The notes under the pieces were generated by a model. The model did no database searches and was not told the DNA's origin. It worked only from the letters and a program-made list of their open reading frames with translations. From NCBI GenBank assembly GCA_021799555.1, contig JAJZAG010000061.1:1-13750 (forward strand): a stretch of DNA of 13,750 nt. The letters run 5' to 3'. This document shows, one piece after another, positions 6,666-13,535 of this stretch. Each line of letters starts with the position of its first letter. Positions within the stretch are counted from its first letter, which is position 1. A program made the translations under genes and the position numbers. The DNA is from Deltaproteobacteria bacterium (lineage in GTDB: Bacteria; Desulfobacterota; Binatia; Binatales; Binataceae).

Positions 6666-7973
6666 TTGAAACCGATTCGGCTCGCCCTGCTCGGGTGCGG
6701 CACCGTGGGCGGCGGCGTGGTGAAACTTTTGCGCCGCAATGCGGCCGCATACGCGCACAAACTTGGCGCGCCACTCGAGCTCGCCGGCGTTGCCGACCGC
6801 AGCCTCAAGCCGGATAGGGCGCTCGGGCTGACCCGGGATTTGATCACGCGCGACGCCGCGGCGCTCGTGGTGCGCGAGGATATCGATATCGTCGTCGAGT
6901 TGTTCGGCGGCCAGGAACCGGCGCGCAGCCTGATCCTGCGGGCGCTTGCGTCCGGCAAGGACGTGGTGACCGGGAACAAGGCGATGCTCGCCGAGCACGG
7001 CGCGGAAGTTTTCGGCGCCGCCGCTCGCTGCGGCCGCGCGGTGGGATTCGAGGCCGCGGTCGCCGGCGGAATTCCGATTATCCGGACGCTGCGCGAGGGT
7101 CTGAGCGGCGACCGCCATCGCGCGGTATACGGAATCGTCAACGGAACCTGCAACTCGATTCTCACCACGATGAGTCTGCGCGGCGCCGAATTCAAAGACG
7201 CGCTGGCCGCCGCGCAGCGCGCCGGACTTGCCGAGCCGGATCCGACCCTCGATATCGGCGGTCACGACGCGGCGCACAAGCTCTGTCTGCTCGCCGCGCT
7301 CGCGTTTGGCGTCATGTTAAAGCCCGCGCAGGTCTATACCGAAGGCATCACGCGCGTCACGCAGGACGATATCGCATACGCGCGCGAGCTTGGCTACACG
7401 ACCAAGCTGCTCGCGATCGCAAAGGAAGACCACGGCGCGATCGAGGCGCGGGTGCATCCGACGCTCCTGCCGCGCGAGCATGTGCTGGCCAATATCAACG
7501 ACGCCTACAATGCGATCTATATCGACAGCGACGCGCTCGGCACGACGCTTTATTCCGGTTTCGGGGCGGGCCAGCTGCCGAGTGCGACGGCGGTGCTGGC
7601 TGATATTATGGAAATCGCGCGCGAACGGCGCGCGGGCGGTGCGGGACGCGCGCACGCGCTGGGGCATCCTGTGGAACTTATCCGGCGCGCCCGTGTCAAG
7701 CCGATGGCTGACGTGATATGCGAATACTATCTGCGTTTCATGGCGCGCGACGAGCCCGGGGTCCTGGGAGCGATCGCGTCGGTTTTGGGGCGCAACGGGA
7801 TTTCGATAGCCTCGGTCATCCAGAAGGGCCGCGGAGGAAAGAAGACCGTGCCGGTGATTATGCGCACCCATGCCGCGCCTGAGCGCAACCTGGTCCGCGC
7901 GCTCGCGCGTATCGAGCGCACGCCGATGGTCGATGCGAAGCCGGCATTTATCCGGATCGAGGAGAATCTGTAG
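6666..7973 (+). CDS. hom: Homoserine dehydrogenase with C-terminal ACT domain
   Basis: Reduces aspartate semialdehyde to homoserine using NAD(P)H, the branch point to threonine and methionine. The protein has 435 aa from the TTG at 6666. Features in order are the Rossmann loop LLGCGTVGGG (8-17), GNKAML (103-108), FEAAVAGGIP (128-137), VNGTCNSIL (158-166), AEPDPTLDIGGHDAAHK (189-205, with the catalytic-region Asp and Lys) and an ACT domain from about 353 to 425 (YYLRFMARDEPGVLG). The ACT domain implies feedback inhibition, usually by threonine. The TTG was chosen because GGTGA lies 4 nt before it and homologues begin 'MKxIRxxLLGCGTVG'. A GTG at 6648 (six more residues) is the alternative. It lies 4 nt from thrC and is probably translationally coupled to it. 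Confidence 0.95.
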   Translation: MKPIRLALLGCGTVGGGVVKLLRRNAAAYAHKLGAPLELAGVADRSLKPDRALGLTRDLITRDAAALVVREDIDIVVELFGGQEPARSLILRALASGKDVVTGNKAMLAEHGAEVFGAAARCGRAVGFEAAVAGGIPIIRTLREGLSGDRHRAVYGIVNGTCNSILTTMSLRGAEFKDALAAAQRAGLAEPDPTLDIGGHDAAHKLCLLAALAFGVMLKPAQVYTEGITRVTQDDIAYARELGYTTKLLAIAKEDHGAIEARVHPTLLPREHVLANINDAYNAIYIDSDALGTTLYSGFGAGQLPSATAVLADIMEIARERRAGGAGRAHALGHPVELIRRARVKPMADVICEYYLRFMARDEPGVLGAIASVLGRNGISIASVIQKGRGGKKTVPVIMRTHAAPERNLVRALARIERTPMVDAKPAFIRIEENL

Positions 7974-7977
7974 CGCG

Positions 7978-9081
7978 ATGGCGGAGCATAACCAGTATCC
8001 CGACGATCCGCCTCGGCTCGGCAGGTGGCCCGGCTTGATCGAGTATTACCGGCGCTTTCTGCCGGTTGACGACGACACGCCGATCGTGACGCTCAACGAG
8101 GGCAACACGCCGCTTATCGAAGCGCCGCGGCTCGCCGAGCGGATCGGGCCGAATATCAAGGTTTACTTGAAGTTTGAAGGGGCCAACCCCACCGGTTCGT
8201 TCAAGGACCGCGGGATGACGCTGGCGATCTCGAAGGCGCTCGGCGAGGGCGCCAAAGCTGTCATCTGCGCCTCGACCGGCAACACCGCCGCATCGGCGGC
8301 GGCGTACGCGGGCCGCGCGGGACTGCGCGCCTTCGTTTTGATTCCCAGGGGGGCGGTCGCGCTCGGCAAGCTTTCGCAATCGGTGATGCACGGGGCGAAA
8401 GTGCTCGAGATTATCGGCAATTTCGATATCTGCCTGAAAGTGGTTCGCGATCTGGCCGAGCGCGATCCGGTGCGAATCCGCCTCGTCAACAGCGTCAATC
8501 CCGATCGGATTGCGGGCCAGAAGACCGCGGCGTTCGAGATCTGCGACGCGCTCGGCGACGCGCCAACGCATCATTTTCTGCCCGTCGGCAACGCGGGCAA
8601 TATCACCGCGTACTGGGCCGGTTATCGCGAGTATCGCGACGCGCAGCGCGCGTCGCGGCTGCCCAGGATGATGGGATATCAGGCGGCCGAATCGGCGCCG
8701 ATTGTCCTGGGCCATCCGATCGACGATCCGCATACCGTCGCGACGGCGATCAAGATCGGCAATCCGGCAAGCTGGAAGAGCGCGGTCGCCGCGCGCGAAG
8801 AATCGGGCGGCGTAATCGACATGGTCACCGACGCTGAAATTCTCGCCGCTTACCGCCTGATCGCCGCGGGCGGCGTGTTTGCCGAGCCTGCTTCGGCCGC
8901 GTCGGTGGCGGGACTGATCAAATTCGGCGCGTCAGGCGCGATCAAGCCCGGCTCGGTATGCGTCTGCACGCTCACCGGCCACGGCCTCAAAGATCCCGAC
9001 ACCGCCCTTAAGAACCTCAGCAACACGATCGTGCTTGAGCCTGACCTTAACAAGGTGATGAAGATCGTCGAGCAGGGATGA
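7978..9081 (+). CDS. thrC: Threonine synthase
   Basis: A PLP enzyme that converts O-phosphohomoserine to threonine, 367 aa, the length of the short bacterial class. Motifs are EGNTPLIEAPRL (41-52), the PLP-lysine motif NPTGSFKDRGM (70-80, Lys76), STGNTAASAAAYA (99-111) and the phosphate-cup loop PVGNAGNITAYW (202-213). The ATG at 7978 follows GAGGAG (7959-7964) placed inside the end of hom, with 4 nt between the genes. An open frame continues upstream to 7870 but overlaps hom and adds nothing that belongs to the family. ThrC needs phosphorylated homoserine, and no ThrB-type kinase is present here. The next gene is the obvious candidate to supply it. Confidence 0.96.
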   Translation: MAEHNQYPDDPPRLGRWPGLIEYYRRFLPVDDDTPIVTLNEGNTPLIEAPRLAERIGPNIKVYLKFEGANPTGSFKDRGMTLAISKALGEGAKAVICASTGNTAASAAAYAGRAGLRAFVLIPRGAVALGKLSQSVMHGAKVLEIIGNFDICLKVVRDLAERDPVRIRLVNSVNPDRIAGQKTAAFEICDALGDAPTHHFLPVGNAGNITAYWAGYREYRDAQRASRLPRMMGYQAAESAPIVLGHPIDDPHTVATAIKIGNPASWKSAVAAREESGGVIDMVTDAEILAAYRLIAAGGVFAEPASAASVAGLIKFGASGAIKPGSVCVCTLTGHGLKDPDTALKNLSNTIVLEPDLNKVMKIVEQG

Positions 9082-9109
9082 GCGCTAGCGGCGGCTCCGG
9101 AGCACGACC

Positions 9110-10339
9110 ATGAAGTACGTAATAATCCACGGCGACGGGATGGCGGACTGGCCCTGCGAGGAGCTCGGCGGCAGGACGCCGCTTGAAGCGGCGCGCAAGC
9201 CCAACATGGATTTGCTCGCGACGCGCGGCACGCTCGGGATGGTCGCGACGATTCCCGCCGGGATGCCGTCGGGGAGCGACGTCGGCACGATGTCAATGCT
9301 GGGTTACGACCCCAAGCGCTATCATACCGGGCGCGCCCCGATCGAAGCGGCGAGCCAGGGAATCGCGATGGGACCGCGCGACGTTGTATTCCGCATGAAC
9401 CTGGTGTCGCTCGAGGCGTCGCCCGCGGGCGCGCAGGTGATGCAAGACTTCACGGCGGGGCATATCAGCAGCGAGGAAGCGGCGCGGATTGTCGCCGACC
9501 TCCAGCACGAACTCGGCGGTGACGGAATCGAGTTCAAGAACGGCGTCAGCTACCGCCATCTTATGGTCTGGCGCAACGGGATCGGCACAACCAAACTGAC
9601 CCCGCCGCACGATATCACCGGCAAAGAGGTGAGTGCTTACCTGCCGGAGGGCGACGGTGCGGAGCGTCTGCGCGGTTTGATGGAGCGCGCGGCCGCGATC
9701 CTCGCGCGTCATCCGGTCAACGCCGCGCGCCGCGCGCAGGGCAAACCCGCGGCGACTTCCGTGTGGTTCTGGGGGCAGGGCACGCGGCCTGCCGTGCCAA
9801 CGCTCAAGGAGCGCTTCGGAATCGATGGCGCCGTGATATCTGCGGTCGATCTGGTCAACGGAATCGGACGGTTGGCGGGTCTCGAGCCGATCAAAGTGCC
9901 GGGCGCGACCGGATTTCTCGATACCGATTACGGCGCGAAAGCGCGCTACGGAATTGAATCGCTGAAACGCCGCGACTTCCTGCTTTTGCATATCGAGGCG
10001 CCTGACGAAGCGGGCCACATGGGCCGCGCTGATTTGAAGACTGAAGCGATTGAGAGAATTGACGAGTTGATCGTCGGGCCAATGCTGCCCGCGCTCGCCG
10101 CGATGGGCGAGTTTGCGATTCTGCTCCAGCCCGACCACGCAACGCCGTCGAAGCTCAAGACTCATTCGCCCGAACCTGTCCCATTCGCGCTGATGACTTC
10201 GAAGGCCTACGCGCGCGCAAATCCGCCGCCGCGCCGCTATACTGAGGCCGCGGGCAAGGCAACGGGAATCATTTTGGACGACGGTTACCGATTGATCGAT
10301 TCGCTGTTCGGCAAGGGCGGCCCTTTGGGCCAGGCCTGA
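9110..10339 (+). CDS. apgM: ApgM-family protein, probable homoserine kinase of the threonine operon
   Basis: An alkaline-phosphatase-superfamily protein related to cofactor-independent phosphoglycerate mutase of archaeal type, 409 aa. Metal and catalytic elements are visible: GDGMADWP (8-15, Asp9), the nucleophile region GMPSGSDVGTMSMLGYDP (51-68, likely Ser56), YHTGRAPIEA (71-80), AGHISSEEA, VSYRHLMVW (146-154), HPVN (201-204), HIEAPDEAGH (294-303), PDH (341-343) and TH (351-352). This pattern matches the subgroup described as 'proposed homoserine kinase' (TIGR02535, from memory), found in threonine operons lacking thrB. The position directly after hom and thrC (28 bp gap) fits exactly. True phosphoglycerate mutase activity remains possible. 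The ATG at 9110 has CGGAG 7 nt upstream. The function is inferred from context; the family assignment is firm. Confidence 0.9.
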   Translation: MKYVIIHGDGMADWPCEELGGRTPLEAARKPNMDLLATRGTLGMVATIPAGMPSGSDVGTMSMLGYDPKRYHTGRAPIEAASQGIAMGPRDVVFRMNLVSLEASPAGAQVMQDFTAGHISSEEAARIVADLQHELGGDGIEFKNGVSYRHLMVWRNGIGTTKLTPPHDITGKEVSAYLPEGDGAERLRGLMERAAAILARHPVNAARRAQGKPAATSVWFWGQGTRPAVPTLKERFGIDGAVISAVDLVNGIGRLAGLEPIKVPGATGFLDTDYGAKARYGIESLKRRDFLLLHIEAPDEAGHMGRADLKTEAIERIDELIVGPMLPALAAMGEFAILLQPDHATPSKLKTHSPEPVPFALMTSKAYARANPPPRRYTEAAGKATGIILDDGYRLIDSLFGKGGPLGQA

Positions 10340-10352
10340 AGGGGAGGGAGCG

Positions 10353-11306
10353 ATGGAACGCAATCTGGCGCTCGAGGTGGCGCGCGCGACCGAGGCCGCG
10401 GCGCTGGCCGCGGCCCGATTCATTGGCAAAGGCGACGAGCGCACCGCCGATCGGGCGGCGCAGGACGCGATGCGCGCGACGCTCAACTCGATTGCGATGG
10501 ACGGCAAGATCGTTATCGGCGAGGGCAAGTCCGATGAGGCCGAGTTTCTTTATGAAGGCGAGATCGTTGGCACCGGCGCGGGACCGGAGGTCGATGTTGC
10601 CCTCGACGCGCTCGAAGGTTCGCTGATTTGCGCGACCGGCGGACCGAACGCGCTGTCGTGCGTCGCGCTTTCCGAACGCGGGAAGATTCTGCGCTGCCCG
10701 GACACCTACATGGACAAGATTGCGGTCGGTATCGTCGGGCGCGACGTGATCGATCTCGATCGCTCGCCGACCGATAATCTCAAGGCGCTGGCCGACGCGA
10801 AAAAAGTCTATGTCGAAGATCTGCGCGTCGCGATCCTCGACCGCCCGCGCCACGAAAAACTCATCGCCGAAGTCCGCCGCGCCGGCGCCGGAATCAAGCT
10901 GCTCTCTGCCGGCGATCTCTCCGCCGCCGTCGCGACCACCCGTCCCGAAAGCGAGATCGACATGCTGATCGGTGTCGGCGGAGCGCATCAGGGCGTGCTC
11001 GCCGCGGCCGCGATCCGCTCGGTGGGCGGCCAGATGCAATGCCGATTCGTACCGCGCAGCGCGCAAGAGGCGGAAGATTGTCTGGCGATGGGCATCATGG
11101 ATTTGAAACGGCGCTACACGCTCGAAGAGCTGGCCGGCGACAACGTGATGTTCGCCGCCACGGGCGTGACGACCGGCGACTACCTGCGCGGGGTGCGATT
11201 CTTCTCGGGCGGCGCGATGACCAACAGCGTCGTGATGCGCTCGAAGACCCGCACCACGCGATTTATCGAGGCGATTCATCATTTCGATTTCAAACCCGAA
11301 TATTGA
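10353..11306 (+). CDS. glpX: Class II fructose-1,6-bisphosphatase homologue (GlpX family), with altered active-site residues
   Basis: GlpX-type bisphosphatase fold, 317 aa, near the usual 320-335. It aligns without gaps to E. coli GlpX over the first 90 or so residues: TADRAA (Asp33), VIGEG (Glu57) and LDALEGS (Asp85, Glu88) are kept. These residues are known metal or catalytic positions. However, E. coli Lys29 is Glu, Thr90 is Ser, the DGD loop near 186 is AGD, and the GGAPEG motif reads GGAHQG, so metal ligand Glu213 is Gln. It could be a true gluconeogenic FBPase, a sedoheptulose-bisphosphatase, or a phosphatase of changed specificity. A GGGGAGGGAG ribosome binding site precedes the ATG, 13 bp after the ApgM-like gene, so it belongs to the threonine operon. 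Confidence 0.9.
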   Translation: MERNLALEVARATEAAALAAARFIGKGDERTADRAAQDAMRATLNSIAMDGKIVIGEGKSDEAEFLYEGEIVGTGAGPEVDVALDALEGSLICATGGPNALSCVALSERGKILRCPDTYMDKIAVGIVGRDVIDLDRSPTDNLKALADAKKVYVEDLRVAILDRPRHEKLIAEVRRAGAGIKLLSAGDLSAAVATTRPESEIDMLIGVGGAHQGVLAAAAIRSVGGQMQCRFVPRSAQEAEDCLAMGIMDLKRRYTLEELAGDNVMFAATGVTTGDYLRGVRFFSGGAMTNSVVMRSKTRTTRFIEAIHHFDFKPEY

Positions 11307-11335
11307 TCGGACTCGGGCCTATGGGGGAGACAAAG

Positions 11336-11764
11336 ATGAAGCAGCCGTCAATAGGATCGATCGCGGGCTTGTGCCTTATCACCGTCGCGATGGCGGCACG
11401 CAGCGCCGCCCAAAGCGCGAAGGAAACTGAAGCCAAAATCGGTTGCAAATTAGATGCGAATCAGGTCTGCCAACAGGCGCTGACCCATCCGGTTGACACC
11501 GGCAGCCTTGTGACTAGCAATAACAGCTACATCGCGGAAAACGGACCTGCGACTATCTGGATGATGGCTCCCGTAAAGACGCCGGGCGGATCGGAAATCG
11601 ACGTCCAATGCCAGGTCAATTACGAGAAAAAACAGGTGATTTACGCCTACCCGACCGTCACCACGACGCTCTCCGATAAAGACCGGCAGTGGTTGCAAAG
11701 CACCGGAATGTGTATTGGGACCAACGCCACTGAGAAAGCGCCAAAAATCAACGTCGAAGAGTAG
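11336..11764 (+). CDS. Secreted four-cysteine protein, copy 1 (function unknown)
   Basis: 142 aa starting at the ATG at 11336, chosen because GGGGGAG (11323-11329) lies 6 nt before it. An ATG at 11321 is less likely. The N terminus is a signal peptide: a Lys, a hydrophobic stretch (IAGLCLITVAMA) and a probable cut after ARSAA, near residue 25. The mature part has four Cys, at 37, 45, 92 and 126. It shares IGCK-x-D-x-N-x-VCQ, then D-V-x-C, then YA-x-P and TLS-x-x-DRQWL with the next gene. It is therefore probably a small disulfide-bonded periplasmic or extracellular domain. I do not recognise the family. It starts 29 bp after glpX and 9 bp before its paralogue. It is somewhat less G+C-rich than the enzyme genes. 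Confidence 0.85.
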   Translation: MKQPSIGSIAGLCLITVAMAARSAAQSAKETEAKIGCKLDANQVCQQALTHPVDTGSLVTSNNSYIAENGPATIWMMAPVKTPGGSEIDVQCQVNYEKKQVIYAYPTVTTTLSDKDRQWLQSTGMCIGTNATEKAPKINVEE

Positions 11765-11773
11765 TCGCGCGAA

Positions 11774-12229
11774 ATGGCCAAGGCGAATTCCCTCTTCGTC
11801 CGGTTGTCTATCGGCGGAGCCGCCGCTGCGGCGCTGTTCGTCGCGGCAGCTTCCTGCGGCACTGCGTTGTCTCCTGCAAATCGGGCCGAAAAGCGGATCG
11901 GGTGCAAGTTCGATTCCAACCGCGTCTGCCAGAACGCGATGCTACAGCCGTTTTCCAACGGGGGGTGGCTCAATGGCAGCTTGTTCGACAGTTACTATAG
12001 CGAAAACTCACCTCCGACCACCGAAATCTCACGGTCGATAAAGCTGCCCAGCGGCGCGCTTATCGATGTCAACTGCAGTATCAACCTGCCGCAACGCAAG
12101 GTTGTGTACGCTTCTCCTTCTACCGGCGCGACGCTCTCGAGCAGCGACCGACAATGGCTGCGTAGCGCGGGTTATTGCATTGACAATCAAGCTGGCGTTG
12201 CTGTCTCTCAACCGGCTGCGCGGAAATAG
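11774..12229 (+). CDS. Secreted four-cysteine protein, copy 2 (function unknown; possible lipoprotein)
   Basis: 151 aa, a tandem paralogue of the preceding gene. A hydrophobic N-terminal segment (GGAAAAALFVAAASCG, 14-29) is a signal peptide. Cys28 sits in AASC, a weak lipobox lacking the usual Leu, so lipid attachment is possible but uncertain. Mature Cys44, Cys52, Cys101 and Cys135 match copy 1, with spacings of 8, 49 and 34 against 8, 47 and 34. Shared motifs are RIGCKFDSNRVCQ, IDVNC, VVYASP and TLSSSDRQWL. The segment between the second and third Cys differs most and is rich in Asn, Ser and Tyr here. No catalytic residues stand out. The ribosome binding site (GAAGAG) is weak, and coupling to copy 1 across a 9-bp gap is likely. 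Confidence 0.85.
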   Translation: MAKANSLFVRLSIGGAAAAALFVAAASCGTALSPANRAEKRIGCKFDSNRVCQNAMLQPFSNGGWLNGSLFDSYYSENSPPTTEISRSIKLPSGALIDVNCSINLPQRKVVYASPSTGATLSSSDRQWLRSAGYCIDNQAGVAVSQPAARK

Positions 12230-12316
12230 CCACCTGGAGTTTTGCTCCGCGCGCCGCTCAAGGCACAATCGCTCGGGTAGTGGTTCGATTCATCTTACAA
12301 GCGAGGCGATAGCTGA

Positions 12317-12502
12317 ATGTGGACGCAGTTTACAATTGACGGAAAGACCGTGCTCGTGAATATGGCCGCGATAATTCGCGTCGTCGAGCCGGTCGAGGGA
12401 CAACGTGGCTGCCGGTTGTTCACCTCGGCGACCGAATTTATCGTCGTCGATCAGGGTTTGCGCGAGGTGATGACGCGGCTCGGGATCGAGCCGCGCAATT
12501 AA
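12317..12502 (+). CDS. Small FlbD-like protein (61 aa), function unknown
   Basis: A 61-residue protein beginning MWTQFTIDGKTVLVNMAAI and ending EVMTRLGIEPRN. The layout is short beta strands carrying 'V-L-V-N-x-x-x-I-x-x-V', a turn, 'RLFTSATEFIVVDQ', then a helix with EVMTRL. It resembles the FlbD-type small-protein architecture ('V-x-VN...I...LTNG...V-x-ES...EV'), but no flagellar genes are near. That is a resemblance by eye, not an assignment. An AGGCG ribosome binding site lies at 12304-12308, 8 nt before the ATG. It is followed 30 bp later by the enoyl-CoA hydratase gene on the same strand and may share its transcript. The composition is hydrophobic and acidic, unlike shadow frames. Confidence 0.7.
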   Translation: MWTQFTIDGKTVLVNMAAIIRVVEPVEGQRGCRLFTSATEFIVVDQGLREVMTRLGIEPRN

Positions 12503-12532
12503 TCGCGCACCGCGTGGAGAGGATTCAATACG

Positions 12533-13312
12533 ATGGAACTAAAGCACATTATTTTCGATCGTGCGCCAATTGCGACGCTGACCGTGAATCGGCCCGCCGC
12601 GCTTAACGCGCTGAACCGCGAAGTGCTCGAGGACATCACGCGCGTAATCCGGGAGATCCGCCACGACCCATCCGTGCGTGTGCTCATCATAACCGGCGCC
12701 GGCGATCGCGCGTTCGTCGCGGGGGCGGATATCGCGGCGATGGCGCAAATGTCCGCCGCCGACGGCCTCGAATTCTCGCGCCTGGGGCATCGCACGCTGT
12801 CGAGTCTGGAAGACCTGCCGATCCCGGTCATCGCGGCGGTCAACGGGTTCGCGCTCGGTGGCGGCACTGAACTGGCCCTTGCGTGCGATTTGATTATAGC
12901 AAGCGAAAAGGCGCGGTTCGGGCAGCCCGAAATCAATCTCGGCCTGATTCCCGGCTTCGGTGGCACGCAGCGCTTAGCGCATCGGCTCGGCCACGCAAAG
13001 GCGCGCGAACTGATTATGACCGGCGAGATGCTCGACGCGAAGAGCGCGCTTGCGCATGGGCTGGTGAGCCAGGTCGTCGCTCCGGAGCAATTGATGGGCG
13101 CCGCGCGTGCGCTCGCGGAGAAGCTCGCCTCGAAATCCGGCTTTGCGCTCCGCCAGGCGAAGGCTGCCCTGCGCGCCGCCTCCACGATGGACGAAGACGC
13201 GGGGCTGCGTTTCGAGCAGGAGGCGTTCGGCGTGGTTTTCGCCAGCGAAGACCGGGTTGAGGGAACCTCGGCATTTGTCGCCAAGCGCCCGCCGCAGTGG
13301 AAGCACCGCTAG
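12533..13312 (+). CDS. Enoyl-CoA hydratase/isomerase (crotonase family)
   Basis: Adds water to trans-2-enoyl-CoA in fatty acid or short-chain acyl-CoA breakdown; cytoplasmic; 259 aa, the typical length. Features are the CoA-binding NRPAALNALN (19-28), the oxyanion-hole loop FVAGADI (61-67), NGFALGGGTELALACD (104-119, catalytic Glu113) and FGQPEINLGLIPGFGGTQRL (129-148, catalytic Glu133). Both Glu are present, 20 residues apart, as in active hydratases, so a simple isomerase or inactive crotonase is unlikely. It closely resembles short-chain hydratases (Crt, PaaF, EchA types), which cannot be separated by eye. The start ATG at 12533 follows GGAGAGGA (12516-12523). An acyl-CoA dehydrogenase begins 223 bp downstream, consistent with a beta-oxidation function. 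Confidence 0.94.
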   Translation: MELKHIIFDRAPIATLTVNRPAALNALNREVLEDITRVIREIRHDPSVRVLIITGAGDRAFVAGADIAAMAQMSAADGLEFSRLGHRTLSSLEDLPIPVIAAVNGFALGGGTELALACDLIIASEKARFGQPEINLGLIPGFGGTQRLAHRLGHAKARELIMTGEMLDAKSALAHGLVSQVVAPEQLMGAARALAEKLASKSGFALRQAKAALRAASTMDEDAGLRFEQEAFGVVFASEDRVEGTSAFVAKRPPQWKHR

Positions 13313-13319
13313 AACAAGC

Positions 13320-13434
13320 AACCGCACATTACGCTGATTTCACAGATTCAAAGATGCCAGAATGATTAACGCTCCGCGCCGCTGCAGCGGCGCGGAGCGC
13401 ATAATAATCTGTGTAATCCGTGTAATCTGCGGTT
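13320..13434. repeat. 115-bp palindromic repeat element (MITE/REP-like)
   Basis: The ends are 29-bp inverted repeats (13320-13348 and 13406-13434) identical at 25 of 29 positions, starting AACCGCA at both ends. Each arm is itself three imperfect 9-mers; the right arm reads AATCTGTGT, AATCCGTGT, AATCTGCGG. The centre is a perfect 30-nt palindrome (13370-13399, core CGCCGCTGCAGCGGCG). No open frame and no clear target-site duplication is visible. It sits 7 bp after the hydratase stop codon. The folded RNA would be a long hairpin and may also act as a transcript end. Confidence 0.8.
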
Positions 13435-13499
13435 CCTCTTTCCCTTCTTGAATGAAAGATACGCTTTGAACGGATGTTCCGTTGTGGCGGCGGCTTCTA

Positions 13500-13528
13500 T
13501 CGACCCTGTGCGACTTCTAGGCTAAAAC
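13500..13528 (+). promoter_or_regulatory. Candidate promoter giving a leaderless acyl-CoA dehydrogenase mRNA
   Basis: TCGACC (13500-13505) and TAAAAC (13523-13528) are separated by 17 bp, each with 4/6 consensus matches. The predicted start falls about 8 nt after the -10, at or next to the A of the ATG at 13536. No Shine-Dalgarno sequence precedes that ATG. Confidence 0.35.
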
Positions 13529-13535
13529 TGAACCG

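Noticed and set aside
9293..10528. Long minus-strand open frame opposite the ApgM-like gene
   Set aside because: Ser/Ala/Arg-rich translation without domains. It spans the boundary of two real plus-strand genes, so it is a shadow frame.
11039..11335. Upstream extension of the first four-Cys protein into glpX
   Set aside because: Arg-rich translation overlapping glpX. The ATG at 11336 has a strong ribosome binding site and is followed by a clear signal peptide.
13371..13398. Central palindrome read as a simple intrinsic terminator of the hydratase gene
   Set aside because: There is no T-run directly after the stem, and the palindrome is part of a larger symmetrical element with matching ends, so a mobile or repeat element explains more.
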